Part shown: in pieces, positions 26,169 to 36,054 of the stretch | Layout of the letters: every line of letters starts with the position of its first letter | How positions within the stretch are numbered: position 1 is the first letter of the stretch | From: Anaerohalosphaeraceae bacterium | GTDB lineage: Bacteria > Planctomycetota > Phycisphaerae > Sedimentisphaerales > Anaerohalosphaeraceae | Assembly: GCA_035378985.1 (NCBI GenBank) | Contig: DAOSUR010000012.1 | Location: 42,318 to 106,317 of the forward strand | Direction of reading: 5' to 3' | DNA: 64,000 nucleotides | Notes under the pieces: model-generated | Told to the model about the DNA's origin: nothing | What the model saw: only the letters and a program-made list of their open reading frames with translations | Databases searched by the model: none | Position numbers and translations under genes: made by a program

Positions 26169-27596
26169 ATGAAATCAATCTGGAAAGAACATTATCTAGG
26201 TCCCGGCGGGATAAAAGAAATGCTCACCATCGCCTTTCCGATGGTCATTTCCAGCGCCTGCGATACGATTATGATTTTCACAGACCGGCTGTTTCTGTCG
26301 CGACTGGGGCCCCACCAGATGAGCGCCGCCATGGGCGGCGGGCTGACCTGCTTTATGCTGAGCACGTTCTTTCTCGGAGTGACCGGCTATTGCACCGCTC
26401 TGACGGCACAATGCTACGGTGCAGGCAGAAAAACCGACTGCCCCGTTGTGATTACACAGGGGCTTATCATTTCCATTCTGGCCTGGCCGCTCATTCTGGC
26501 GGCACGCCCGCTTGCCTGGCAGCTTTTTGTTCTCACCAAAATCCCTCCGGAACAGCTCGGCCCCCAAACCGCTTATTTCGATATTCTCCTGTACGGTGTC
26601 CTGATTAGTCTGTTCCGGAACTGCCTGAGCAGTTTTTTCTCCGGCATCGGGAAAACCCGAACCGTGATGGTCTCTGCCATTGTTTCGACCGTATCGAATA
26701 TCTTCATCAACTATATCCTGATTTTCGGCCATCTCGGCTTTCCGGCCCTCGGAATCCGCGGGGCGGCCTACGGTACGATTCTCGGCGGCTTTCTGGGTCT
26801 GCTTGTGCTGGCCGCCGTTTACCTCCTGAGTCCCGAACAGTACAAATTCGCCGTCGCCCGCTCCTTCCGTTATGACGGTATGCTGATGAAAAAACTCTGG
26901 CGATTCGGCACCCCTGCGGGCATCGAATTCTTCCTCAACATGCTGGCCTTTACTCTGCTCATCCTCAACTTCCACGCCTGCGGCCTCCAGACCGCAACCG
27001 CCGTAACCATCGTTTTCAACTGGGATTTGGTCTCTTTTATCCCGCTGGTAGGGATTCACGTCGGGGTGACCAGTCTGGTCGGACGCTATATGGGCGGCTC
27101 CGAACCGGATACCGCCGATCGGGCCACTTTTTCCGGACTGAAACTGGCCTGGGCCTATTCCTTCTGCACCATGCTCACATTTGCCCTTCTCCCGCACCCT
27201 CTCGTCGAGGTCTTTCGTCCTCCTCAGGAGGATGTCGTCTTTGCCGCTGCTCGTCCCGAAGCTGTCTTTATGCTGCGAATGGCCGCCCTGTATGTGATGG
27301 CGGACGCCACGATGCTGGTCTTCAGCGGAGCCCTGCGCGGCGCCGGTGATACATTCTGGGCTATGGCTATCTCCGTCAGCATGCACTGGACGCTGGTTAT
27401 CGGGCAGCTCTTTCTTCTGAAAATCGCCCAGCTTTCTCCCCGATGGACCTGGGGATTTTTGTGCCTGACGCTTCTGGCCTTCAGCGGGCTGATTTATCTG
27501 CGATACCGAACCGGACGGTGGCGAACGATCCAAATCCTCGACCGGATTCCTTCTCCGCCTCCGCTCGAGGTTCTGCATGAAATCAAAGACTTGTAA
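26169..27596 (+). CDS. MATE family efflux transporter
   Basis: 475 residues from ATG 26169; the frame runs further upstream but into the lepA region. About 12 membrane helices. MATE features: an N-terminal ISSACDTIMIFTDRLFLSRLG with the conserved Asp/Phe pattern, the repeated half starting near 240, and GALRGAGDTFWAM near the C-terminus. Exports cationic compounds in exchange for Na+ or H+; the substrate cannot be predicted. The stop lies 10 bases from the stop of the convergent gene on the other strand. Confidence 0.9.
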   Translation: MKSIWKEHYLGPGGIKEMLTIAFPMVISSACDTIMIFTDRLFLSRLGPHQMSAAMGGGLTCFMLSTFFLGVTGYCTALTAQCYGAGRKTDCPVVITQGLIISILAWPLILAARPLAWQLFVLTKIPPEQLGPQTAYFDILLYGVLISLFRNCLSSFFSGIGKTRTVMVSAIVSTVSNIFINYILIFGHLGFPALGIRGAAYGTILGGFLGLLVLAAVYLLSPEQYKFAVARSFRYDGMLMKKLWRFGTPAGIEFFLNMLAFTLLILNFHACGLQTATAVTIVFNWDLVSFIPLVGIHVGVTSLVGRYMGGSEPDTADRATFSGLKLAWAYSFCTMLTFALLPHPLVEVFRPPQEDVVFAAARPEAVFMLRMAALYVMADATMLVFSGALRGAGDTFWAMAISVSMHWTLVIGQLFLLKIAQLSPRWTWGFLCLTLLAFSGLIYLRYRTGRWRTIQILDRIPSPPPLEVLHEIKDL

Positions 27597-27606
27597 AAGG
27601 CTCGGT

Positions 27607-28710
27607 TTATTGAGACGCTTGTTCCGAACGAAGAATCTCAATCCGCTCCGCCACCCACTTTCCCCCCGAGGCATTGTTCTGCTGCAACGGACCATACCAC
27701 CACCACCGCACCCGCCCTTTTTTATCAACCAAATAAAGACTCGGCAGCACCGGATTGGCCCACGCCCGGACCGTCAGCCGTTTGGCATCCAGCGCCACCG
27801 GAAAAGTCAATCCTTCTTTCTGGACCCAGGAAGCCGGTTCTATTCCGTCCTTTTGAGCCTGCAGCGGCGGCACCAAAATCCCAATCAGAGCCACGTCCTG
27901 AGGATCGTATTGTCTGGCCCAGAGCTTGTACGCTGCCAAATCCTCTGCGGAAGACTGCTCGGGCGAACAGAAAATCACAATCACCACGCGTCCGCTCAGC
28001 TGCTTGAATGTCAGAGGTTTCCCGTTGAACCAGCCGGTCAGGCCCTCTAACTCCGGGGCCTGAAACGACAGCGGCTGCGTCTGGGAAAAATCAAACGGGG
28101 CTCCGAGCATTTCATTCCAAATCACAACCTGCCCTTCAGAAAGCACCCGCAGAAACTGATTCATAAACCGGACCCGCAGCTGCTCCATCTGCTCCTGCAG
28201 TTCGTTCTGCCGCCCGCTTTCCTCCAGACGAGTCCGCAGCTGCTCCTGATTGCGGAGAAACTGGCGATGCAGGGTCTGCATCCGATTTTTCTGTTCCTCC
28301 GTCAGACGCAGATAGGCCGCCGGCGCCGGACGAAACATCGCATACACCCCCTCAAACTGAAACCCCAGCTCCTGCAGCCGAAGCCGCTGAGGGGGCTGGA
28401 GAATGTCATCCGTTTCCTTCATCAGTTCCACCACGGCGCGGACATGTTCAATCATCTCCGGCTCTGTCGGATTGGGCGGCTGGTCTCGAAGAACAAACAG
28501 ATGCGCATCCATCCGATTACACAGTGCATCCAGACGGGCGGTCTGCTCGGCTGTCAGTTTCAGCTCCTTCCGCACAGCCGGGTCGCGAATCAGATACGGC
28601 AGCGGCGTCAGAGCCGGCGGCACATAATCCTTCTCCTGAGCCGAATAAGCTGTCGGCTGAAAGAAAACGGCCAATCCCGCTATCACCAACAGCACCTGTG
28701 CTTTTTTCAT
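27607..28710 (-). CDS. Periplasmic protein: LTxxQ-type helical domain plus thioredoxin-fold domain lacking CxxC
   Basis: 367 residues from ATG 28710 (GGAAAGG just upstream); the longer frame upstream is a shadow of the next gene. Residues 1-24 are a signal peptide. Residues about 45-215 are helical and carry two LTxxQ motifs (LTAEQTARLDAL and LTEEQKNRMQTLHRQF) as in Spy/CpxP chaperones. Residues about 240-367 look like a TlpA/peroxiredoxin fold (GKPLTFKQLSGRVVIVIF ... LPSLYLVDKKGRVRWWWYG), but the usual CxxC after the first strand is replaced by FCSPEQSS. Role inferred: envelope chaperone or sensor, not an active disulfide reductase. Confidence 0.75.
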   Translation of the reverse strand: MKKAQVLLVIAGLAVFFQPTAYSAQEKDYVPPALTPLPYLIRDPAVRKELKLTAEQTARLDALCNRMDAHLFVLRDQPPNPTEPEMIEHVRAVVELMKETDDILQPPQRLRLQELGFQFEGVYAMFRPAPAAYLRLTEEQKNRMQTLHRQFLRNQEQLRTRLEESGRQNELQEQMEQLRVRFMNQFLRVLSEGQVVIWNEMLGAPFDFSQTQPLSFQAPELEGLTGWFNGKPLTFKQLSGRVVIVIFCSPEQSSAEDLAAYKLWARQYDPQDVALIGILVPPLQAQKDGIEPASWVQKEGLTFPVALDAKRLTVRAWANPVLPSLYLVDKKGRVRWWWYGPLQQNNASGGKWVAERIEILRSEQASQ

Positions 28711-28733
28711 AACCTTTCCGACTCCTGCCTGTC

Positions 28734-29351
28734 TCATTGTCCCAAAAGCCCCTCCAGCAGATAGTCCAGACACAGCTGCGACCAGGTTTCCATGCTGTCC
28801 CGCAGCGCCCGAAGCGTCTCCGGCGGCAGAAACTCCATCTGCGTAATCATCTGCTCCCGACGGCGGACCGCCGGTGCCTCCAGCTCCCACAAGTGCACAA
28901 TCCCAAGATGCACACGGCCGACTTCGTTGGAATCGTCATTCAAAAGACCGATGATCGTCTCTTTATACGGTGATTCCACATGCACCTCCTCGGCCACCTC
29001 CCGATGCACCGCATTCAGATAGGTCTCGTACGGCGAAAACAACTCCATATCATCCGTCGGATTGATATGTCCGCCGATGCCGATGGAGCGTTTCTCGACC
29101 AGACGCGTTTCCCCCGCCCGCTTGCCGCGAACATAGGTCAAATAGCGCCCGCCGGAACGCATCACCACATAGGGAATAAGCTGTTTATAAGAAGGGTCTT
29201 TTTCCGCGTCGCGGCGAACCAGATACCGTCCGACCCCCGGGGCAAACAAAGTCGGCAGATACCGCTTCACATCCGGCATAACCCCCTGAAAAAGACCCGC
29301 TTTCTCCAGTTGTCCTCGCTCAATTACCAATACCTGTTCGTCTTGTGCCAC
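28734..29351 (-). CDS. Nudix-like predicted phosphoesterase (COG4112 type)
   Basis: 205 residues from GTG 29351, which has GGAG 7 bases upstream; an ATG at 29468 in the same frame has no ribosome site and adds residues outside the family. The core contains SIGIGGHINP and a degenerate Nudix box ending REVAEEVHV, then LNDDSNEVGRVHLGIVHLWELE, which is the signature of this little-studied family. Presumed to hydrolyse a nucleoside diphosphate-linked compound, but the first part of the Nudix box is not canonical. The stop is 23 bases before the start of the periplasmic gene downstream. Confidence 0.8.
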   Translation of the reverse strand: MAQDEQVLVIERGQLEKAGLFQGVMPDVKRYLPTLFAPGVGRYLVRRDAEKDPSYKQLIPYVVMRSGGRYLTYVRGKRAGETRLVEKRSIGIGGHINPTDDMELFSPYETYLNAVHREVAEEVHVESPYKETIIGLLNDDSNEVGRVHLGIVHLWELEAPAVRRREQMITQMEFLPPETLRALRDSMETWSQLCLDYLLEGLLGQ

Positions 29352-29565
29352 ACCAGCGCTCCGATAAAAAATTTGCTGAAGCGTAGTCCAAACGGACCCC
29401 CCTGTCAAGAAAGCACCTGCCCGTTCCGCGAAAACGAGGTTCCGGGGCCGCTGGAATACGATTGACATTCCCGCTCCATTTTGATATAAACTGTTTTATG
29501 AAAACATGATAAATGGGGGTATGGAATCCGATAAAAAGCATTCTTTACACACAAAGAGGTCGCTA

Positions 29566-31992
29566 ATGACTTTCGGCAAGTTTTCTCTGAGAGTGCTGTT
29601 TCTGTGCACGTGTCTTGTCAGTTCGATAAAGGCAGACATCACCTATACCTTTAACTTAAGCGGTGTCGATGCCGGCATCCGCAGCCAGATTGAAGCCGCC
29701 GTGACAGAGGCCGTCGCCCTTTACAACAAACACGGTTCCTTCAGCAAACACCTGAATATCTACTACAATGCCGGGGTTCCTACCGCCCAAGCCAACTTCG
29801 ACGGCGTGATTACCTTCGGCGGCTCCCGCAATACCCGCGTCGCCCTCCATGAAATCTCCCATACCCTGGGCGTCGGCACCATTTCCGCCTGGAGTGCGAA
29901 TTTATCCGGCGGGGTCTGGAACGGTGCTCACGCTTCTCGGCAAATCCGCCTCTTTGACGGCAGCAGCGCTGTGCTCAACGGCGACAGCCAGCATTATTGG
30001 CCGTACGGTCTGAATTACGACAGCGAGGACGGTTTTGCCAATCGAATCCGCCACATTCGAATGGACGCCGCTTTGATCGCGGATATGGGATTCCTTTCCT
30101 TTGTTCAGGAACCCGCCGGACAGGTTGCTGCGCTGGGGGAAACGGCCGTCTTCCGCGTTCAGGCCCCGCGTGCCGTCAGCTATGCCTGGTACAAGCAGGG
30201 AACCCCGACCCCGCTGACCAACGGCGGGCGGATTTCCGGAGCCAATACCGATACGCTCCAAATCACCGATGTGCAGGCATCCGATCAGGGGGATTACTAT
30301 TGTGTCGCATCCGGCACCCTCACCTCCCGTCCGGCCCGCCTGCTGATTCAGCAATTTACAGGGCACTGGGCGTTTGAAAACAACTGCAGCGACAGCATCG
30401 GCACCAATCACGGCACCCCCAGCGGCAGTCCTGTTTACACAGCCGGACGCATCGGACAAGCCATTGTGCTGGACAGTGTGGATGATTTTGTGACCCTGCC
30501 GGCCGGCGTGGCGGACGCCCGCGATATGACCGTCGCCGCGTGGGTCTATTGGAACGGCGGCAATCAATGGCAGCGGATTTTCGACTTCGGCACCAGCACG
30601 GCCCAATATCTCTTCCTGACGCCGCGCTCCGGCAGCAACACCCTCCGCTTTGCCGTCAAAAACGGCGGCAGCGAGCAGATTGTCGAGACGTCCCAGCTGC
30701 CGACCGCTCAGTGGACGCACCTGGCCGTCGTGCTTCGGGAAAATACCGCCACCCTCTATGTAAACGGCAGAGCCGTCGCCTCCTCCGCATCGATTACGCT
30801 GGACCCGATCGACTTTTCCCCCAACCTGAACTACATCGGCAAAAGCCAGTTCAGCGCCGACCCGCTGTTCAGCGGCCGCATTGACGATTTCCGCCTCTAC
30901 AGTTATGCGCTTTCCGGTGCGGAAGTCTGGACTCTCTGGGGCGGCAGCACAAACAATCCGCCGATGTTCGCCGGCGACCCAATCATCCTGCCGGATGCCG
31001 CCGAAGGCATCGCCTATACCGGACAGACTCTGGCGGCCTTTGCGTCTGATGAGGACAATGACTCTCTGACGTTCAGCAAAATCGGCGGTCCCGCCTGGCT
31101 GACGGTTGCCTCCAACGGTGCCCTGTCCGGCACACCGTCGGCCTCCGATGCAGGTGATAATGCGTTCGTGGTTCGCATCACCGACCCCTCCGGCGCCAGT
31201 GACCAGACCACCATTCGCATCCGGGTGTACAGCAATCATCTGTCCGCCCATTACCGCTTCGAAAACAATACGCAGGACAGCTTCGGGACCTTCCACGCCG
31301 CCGCCTCCGGCAGTCCAGCCTATACAAACGGCCGCCTCGGACAATGCCTCGTGCTGGACGGCGTCGATGACTTTCTGACGCTGCCGGCCGCTCTGGCCAA
31401 TACGGAAGACATCACGATTGCCGCCTGGGTTTATTGGACCGGCGGGAATCAATGGCAGCGCATCTTCGACTTCGGCACCGGAACCGGTACGTATATGTTC
31501 CTGACGCCGCGCTCCGGCGGCAACACACTCCGCTTTGCCGCTACGACGGGGGGCAACTCACTCGAGCAGCGGATTGACGCCGCCCAGTTAGCGGCCAATC
31601 AATGGGTGCATCTGGCCGTCACGCTGAAAGGAAACACCGGAACACTTTATGTCAACGGTTCGCCGGCGGCGACAAATGTCGGCTTTACGCTGAATCCCTC
31701 CGACCTGAAAGCCGCCCTTCTGTACGTCGGCAAAAGCCAGTTCAGCGCCGACCCGCTCTTCCAGGGCCGCATCGATGACCTGCGAATCTACCCCTACGCC
31801 TTGTCGGCCGCCGCCGTGGCGAATCTGGCCAAACAAACGATGGGATTGCCGGACCTGAATGCTCTGGCCGCCTGGTGGCTGTCAACCCCGCCGTTCTGCA
31901 ACGCCCAGCCCGACTGCCTGAGCCGCGATTTGAGCGGAGACGGCGGCATTACGCTCAGCGATTTGGCGGAACTGGCCCAGCGATGGCTTTAA
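29566..31992 (+). CDS. Large secreted protein: metzincin-like domain, Ig, two LamG domains, dockerin-like tail
   Basis: 808 residues from ATG 29566 (GAGG 7 bases upstream). Signal peptide at 1-23. Residues about 25-175 hold HEISHTLGVG, a zinc-peptidase HExxHxxG pattern without the third His. An Ig-like domain follows (about 180-260; DQGDYYCVASG), then a LamG/concanavalin domain (about 265-455), a cadherin-like putative Ig domain (about 460-555; GIAYTGQTLAAFASDEDNDS), a second LamG (about 560-755), and a C-terminal dockerin-like pair with DLSGDGGITLSDLAELAQRW. The two LamG domains are close copies. Likely binds or processes extracellular polysaccharide or protein; enzyme activity is uncertain. 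Confidence 0.85.
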   Translation: MTFGKFSLRVLFLCTCLVSSIKADITYTFNLSGVDAGIRSQIEAAVTEAVALYNKHGSFSKHLNIYYNAGVPTAQANFDGVITFGGSRNTRVALHEISHTLGVGTISAWSANLSGGVWNGAHASRQIRLFDGSSAVLNGDSQHYWPYGLNYDSEDGFANRIRHIRMDAALIADMGFLSFVQEPAGQVAALGETAVFRVQAPRAVSYAWYKQGTPTPLTNGGRISGANTDTLQITDVQASDQGDYYCVASGTLTSRPARLLIQQFTGHWAFENNCSDSIGTNHGTPSGSPVYTAGRIGQAIVLDSVDDFVTLPAGVADARDMTVAAWVYWNGGNQWQRIFDFGTSTAQYLFLTPRSGSNTLRFAVKNGGSEQIVETSQLPTAQWTHLAVVLRENTATLYVNGRAVASSASITLDPIDFSPNLNYIGKSQFSADPLFSGRIDDFRLYSYALSGAEVWTLWGGSTNNPPMFAGDPIILPDAAEGIAYTGQTLAAFASDEDNDSLTFSKIGGPAWLTVASNGALSGTPSASDAGDNAFVVRITDPSGASDQTTIRIRVYSNHLSAHYRFENNTQDSFGTFHAAASGSPAYTNGRLGQCLVLDGVDDFLTLPAALANTEDITIAAWVYWTGGNQWQRIFDFGTGTGTYMFLTPRSGGNTLRFAATTGGNSLEQRIDAAQLAANQWVHLAVTLKGNTGTLYVNGSPAATNVGFTLNPSDLKAALLYVGKSQFSADPLFQGRIDDLRIYPYALSAAAVANLAKQTMGLPDLNALAAWWLSTPPFCNAQPDCLSRDLSGDGGITLSDLAELAQRWL

Positions 31993-32004
31993 TCAGCGAA
32001 CGTC

Positions 32005-35000
32005 CTAACGAAGCATTTTTCGAAGAATCGCCAGCAGCGTCGAGGGCTCCAGATACGTTTTGTCCAGACGCAGATAGACTGTCTTCGGGTCGGTAATGGT
32101 CACCCGTCCGGGAGCCCGAGCGAACAAATCCGCCGGCTTGGCGTCATCGGAAAACCGAAAGATCAGGTCGGACTCCTGCAGCAGAATGCTTTTGAGTCCG
32201 TGCCGCTGCGCCAGGATTCGAATCTCCGCTGACTCGAGCACCTGCTGAACCTTGGTTGGAATCGGCCCGAAGATATCCCGCAGTTCCTCCCGAAGCCGCT
32301 CGATATCCTCCGGCGTACAGGCCTGGCCGAGCCGGCGATAGACCTCCATCCGCTGCCGGTCAGAAGCGATATATGACTTGGGAATCACCGGTGCAAATCC
32401 CAAATCCATCACCGTTTGGGGCGGCTGAACGATCGGTTCATTCTTGAGCCGCCGGACCGCATCCGCCAGCAGCCGACAATACATCTCATAGCCGACCGTA
32501 TGAATATGACCGGACTGCTCCGGCCCAAGCAGATTGCCCGCCCCTCGTATCTCCAAATCCCGCAGGGCAATCCGAAAGCCGGCCCCCAGCTGCGAAAAAT
32601 CCTCAATGGCTTTCAGCCGCCGAGCCGCCAGCGGGCTGATTGGACGGTTTTCCGGCAAAAGCAGATAGGCATACGCCCGGTGCTTGTAGCGTCCGACCCG
32701 TCCCCGCAATTGATGCAGCTGCGCCAGACCGAAACGGTCCGCATCCCGGACAATCAGCGTGTTGGCATTTGGAATGTCCAGCCCGGCTTCGATAATCGTT
32801 GAGCACACCAGCACCTGCGTCCGGCCGGTTACAAACCGAATCATCGCATCTTCCAGATGATGCTTGGACATCTGCCCGTGCACAATATCGACTGTTATTT
32901 TCGGGTCGTTCAGAATCGCCCGCACCCGCGCCGCCTCCTGTTCAATCGTCTGCACCCGGTTGTACAGGTAAAAAACCTGCCCGTCCCGTGCAATTTCAAA
33001 CAGAATCGCCTTGCGGATGGTTTCCGGGTCAAAGCGGCACACATGTGTGACGACACTGCGCCGATCCAGCGGGGGCGTCGCCAGCGAGCTGATATCCCGC
33101 AGACCCAGCAGGGACATATGCAGCGTGCGCGGAATCGGCGTGGCCGTCAGCGTCAGAATGTCCACATTCACCCGAAACCGTTTAAGCCGCTCTTTGTGCT
33201 CGACGCCGAACCGCTGCTCTTCATCAATAATCAGCAGCCCGAGGTCGTGAAACCCTACATCATCAGACAGAAGCCGATGCGTCCCAATCAGAATATCCAG
33301 CCGCCCCTGCCGTGCATCCGACAGAATCTGCCGAACCTGGGCCGGCGGGGTAAACCGATTCAGCACCGCAATGCTCACAGGAAAATCCGCAAACCGCTCG
33401 GCAAACGTCCGGCCGTGCTGCACCGACAGCACCGTCGTCGGCACCAGCACCGCCACCTGCTTGCCCGCACAAACCGCCTTAAACGCCGCCCGCATCGCCA
33501 GTTCCGTCTTGCCGTAGCCGACATCCCCGCACAGCAGGCGGTCCATCGGAACCGGCGCTTCCATATCCCGCTTGATTTCCTCCGCTGCCTTCAGCTGGTC
33601 CGGCGTTTCCTCATAAGCAAACGCCTCCTCAAACTCCTTCTGCCAGTGCGTATCGGGGCCGAAGGCAAATCCGCCCATCTGCTGCCGCTGCGCCTGAATC
33701 TGGAGCAGCTCCTCCGCCAGCTCCTGGACATGCTGGGCCACGCGCTGTTTCTGCTGCTCCCATTTCTTGGTGCCGATTTTGGACAGGGGCGGACGCGTGG
33801 GCATCGTCCCGACAAACTTGTGCACCAGATGAATCTGCGAAACCGGCACGTGAATCTTGACCTTGTCGGCGTACTCGAGCGTCAGATACTCCTGCATCTG
33901 CCCGTGCATCGGAATCGACTCCATCCCCACATACTTGCCGATGCCGTAGGACACATGCACGACAATATCGCCTTTGGTCAAATCCAGCAGACTGTCCACA
34001 GGCGAAGCCGTTCGTATCGCCCGGACACGCCGGCGCATCAGAGAGCGGCCGAACAGCTCATGATGCGATACGACAATCACATTCAGGGACCGGATGCAGA
34101 AGCCCTGATGAACCGTCCCCAGCTCCAGATGAAAAGACGAAGGAATGGTCCGGCCTTCTTCCTGAAGAATCTCTTTGGTCCGCTGAATCTCCGCGTGATT
34201 CTCACAATACAGAAACACGTCATAGTCCCGCGCTTTCTCCAGCAGCGCCGCTAAGGTCTGTTTGTGGTCTTTCCAGGTGCCCGCCTGCCGATGCTCCAGC
34301 TCCTGAATGCTGCCGACATTCAGCCGCAGGGCCTCCGCCCCGCCCCCGAAGCGGCTGATTTCCACCGCCGAAAATCTTTGGACTGCTCGATAAATCGATT
34401 CCCAGGGATAGAATCCCCGCGGGTCATCCAGGCGAGATAGAAAGACCTCCGCCACCTCCGCCAGTTCCAGCGGTTCTTCGAGGAAAACAATCGTCTCCTC
34501 CGGAAGGAGATTGAAGAAGAGCTCGGATTGTTCAAAAACCTGCTGAGCGGGCGGATTGACAATCTGAACCCATTTCAGGGAGCGTCCGGAACGCTGCGTA
34601 TCCAAATCAATCGTGCGGATGCTCTCGATTTTATCGCCGAAGAACTCGATTCGAATCGGCTCGGCGGCCGAGGCCTCCTGCGACTGCTCGCTGACGGCCG
34701 CGGCGGCGTAAATATCCAGAATCCCGCCGCGTCGGGCAAACTGGCCGGGAATATCCACCTGCTCGACCGGCTCAAATCCCCACTCGAGCAGCTTTGCAAC
34801 CAGGTTCTCCATATCATACGCATTCCCCACCTGAAGCGTCAGACCGCCCCCCAGCAGACTGTCTGCCGAGGGAACCGGCTGCATCAGCGCCTGAATGGAG
34901 GCGCTCATCAGAAACGGCCGAATCGAACCGCTGCGCTGCCGACGGGCCAGATTCAGAGCAATACGGACCCGCTGCGAGCCGATTTCATCCGCTGCATCCA

Positions 35001-35301
35001 AAGCCGCCTGCGGACTTTCCCAGACCGGCAGGGTCTCCGCCGCCCGGCCGCTGAACACCTCCAGGTCATCCCCCGCATCATCCGCATCGTCGATATGGGC
35101 GCTGACAAACAGGACGGGCCGCTGCAGTCTCTGATAGACATAGGCGGCCAGAAGGCGCGCAAAAGAACCCCACGTCCCCTCGACCGCAATCGGGGGGGCC
35201 GATGAGTTTCTGCCCCGCAGCCGCTCAAGCAGCTGCCGAACCGTCTTGTCTCTGCCTAAATCCATCGATTGATGAGTGCCGGAACAAGAGCCGCCTCTCA
35301 T
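32005..35301 (-). CDS. mfd: Transcription-repair coupling factor Mfd
   Basis: Removes RNA polymerase stalled at DNA lesions and recruits UvrA. 1098 residues. N-terminal UvrB-like module (GTWGSFARLLAAY ... ARRGGILDIY), RNA polymerase-interacting region LTKGDIVVHVSYGIGKYVGM, then the translocase: Walker A CGDVGYGKTELA, DEEQRFGVEHKE, and TLTATPIPRTLHMSL, with the TRCF C-terminal domain last. ATG 35301 and ATG 35265 are both possible starts; neither has a clear ribosome site. It lies 81 bases after lexA on the same strand, so it may be in the same SOS-linked unit. Confidence 0.96.
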   Translation of the reverse strand: MRGGSCSGTHQSMDLGRDKTVRQLLERLRGRNSSAPPIAVEGTWGSFARLLAAYVYQRLQRPVLFVSAHIDDADDAGDDLEVFSGRAAETLPVWESPQAALDAADEIGSQRVRIALNLARRQRSGSIRPFLMSASIQALMQPVPSADSLLGGGLTLQVGNAYDMENLVAKLLEWGFEPVEQVDIPGQFARRGGILDIYAAAAVSEQSQEASAAEPIRIEFFGDKIESIRTIDLDTQRSGRSLKWVQIVNPPAQQVFEQSELFFNLLPEETIVFLEEPLELAEVAEVFLSRLDDPRGFYPWESIYRAVQRFSAVEISRFGGGAEALRLNVGSIQELEHRQAGTWKDHKQTLAALLEKARDYDVFLYCENHAEIQRTKEILQEEGRTIPSSFHLELGTVHQGFCIRSLNVIVVSHHELFGRSLMRRRVRAIRTASPVDSLLDLTKGDIVVHVSYGIGKYVGMESIPMHGQMQEYLTLEYADKVKIHVPVSQIHLVHKFVGTMPTRPPLSKIGTKKWEQQKQRVAQHVQELAEELLQIQAQRQQMGGFAFGPDTHWQKEFEEAFAYEETPDQLKAAEEIKRDMEAPVPMDRLLCGDVGYGKTELAMRAAFKAVCAGKQVAVLVPTTVLSVQHGRTFAERFADFPVSIAVLNRFTPPAQVRQILSDARQGRLDILIGTHRLLSDDVGFHDLGLLIIDEEQRFGVEHKERLKRFRVNVDILTLTATPIPRTLHMSLLGLRDISSLATPPLDRRSVVTHVCRFDPETIRKAILFEIARDGQVFYLYNRVQTIEQEAARVRAILNDPKITVDIVHGQMSKHHLEDAMIRFVTGRTQVLVCSTIIEAGLDIPNANTLIVRDADRFGLAQLHQLRGRVGRYKHRAYAYLLLPENRPISPLAARRLKAIEDFSQLGAGFRIALRDLEIRGAGNLLGPEQSGHIHTVGYEMYCRLLADAVRRLKNEPIVQPPQTVMDLGFAPVIPKSYIASDRQRMEVYRRLGQACTPEDIERLREELRDIFGPIPTKVQQVLESAEIRILAQRHGLKSILLQESDLIFRFSDDAKPADLFARAPGRVTITDPKTVYLRLDKTYLEPSTLLAILRKMLR

Positions 35302-35382
35302 TCAGGCAGTCACCAACACCACAATCTATCCGAAAAGAATATACGCAGGAATCCGGCGATGTTCCATTGAAAGCGCTCATCT

Positions 35383-36054
35383 TTACAGCCGCCGAATCAC
35401 TCCAACGACCACTCCTTCGACGCGGCAGTCTCTCGAATAAATCGGTTCAAAGGCATCGTTTTCCGCGTTCAGCCGCACGGCGGAGGGCTCGAGGAAAAAA
35501 CGCTTCAGGACCGCCCGCTCGCCGTCAACCAGGGCCGCAACCACCTGACCGTTTTCCGCGACAGGCTGCCGGCGGCAAATCACATAATCTCCATCCTGAA
35601 TGCCGGCATTAACCATGCTCGAGCCCTTCACCCGCAGGGCAAACAAGTCCTCCGTTCTGCCGAACAATTCCTTCAGGCTCAGCCGGTCATTCTGTTCGTT
35701 CGGTTCAATTCCGTATCCGGCGCAGACCGCCCCTGCCAGAGGAATCGAAGACGGCTCATCGAGGCATTGCCCGGGCGCGGCTTCCGCCGTTTCAGGCCGC
35801 CGAGTTCGAGCAAGAAGCTGCCGGCCCCGTTCGGTCAAGCGTAAAGAGCGTGCCTTCCCGGCGGCGGTTCGAACGATGAGTTTGGCGGCGGCGAGGGCTG
35901 CCAGATGCTCGTGAACGGTTGGCCGGCTTGCGCGGAGTTTTTCGGACAACTCCGCAATCGTCGCCGAATAACCATGCCTGTCCTGAAACTCCGCCGCCGC
36001 TCGAAGCACTTCGATCTGCCGGGGAGTAATCCCAGACATCTCCATTCTGCTCAT
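35383..36054 (-). CDS. lexA: LexA repressor
   Basis: SOS regulator. 223 residues from ATG 36054, which has GAGGAG about 9-10 bases upstream; a TTG at 36072 is the only longer start. Winged-helix DNA-binding domain at about 8-75 (TPRQIEVL ... SRPTVHEHLAALAAAKLI). Self-cleavage site Ala112-Gly113 in AVCAGYG, with the Ser146 (VKGSSMV) and Lys184 (AVLKRFF) dyad intact. A candidate operator lies upstream of the short gene before it. Confidence 0.95.
   Translation of the reverse strand: MSRMEMSGITPRQIEVLRAAAEFQDRHGYSATIAELSEKLRASRPTVHEHLAALAAAKLIVRTAAGKARSLRLTERGRQLLARTRRPETAEAAPGQCLDEPSSIPLAGAVCAGYGIEPNEQNDRLSLKELFGRTEDLFALRVKGSSMVNAGIQDGDYVICRRQPVAENGQVVAALVDGERAVLKRFFLEPSAVRLNAENDAFEPIYSRDCRVEGVVVGVIRRL

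Noticed and set aside
26196..27728. 510-codon open frame antisense to the MATE transporter
   Set aside because: Gly/Gln/Arg-rich composition typical of a shadow; the sense strand encodes a convincing membrane protein.
29836..29880. Active zinc protease in the LamG protein
   Set aside because: HEISH and a later Gly are present but the third metal His is missing, so activity is left open rather than called.
29902..31452. 516-codon open frame antisense to the LamG-domain protein
   Set aside because: Its product is low in complexity (Gly/Val/Arg-rich), has no ribosome site, and the opposite strand encodes clear Ig, LamG and dockerin-like domains.
32857..34254. 465-codon open frame antisense to mfd
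   Set aside because: Arg/His/Gln-rich shadow over the conserved Mfd translocase domain.
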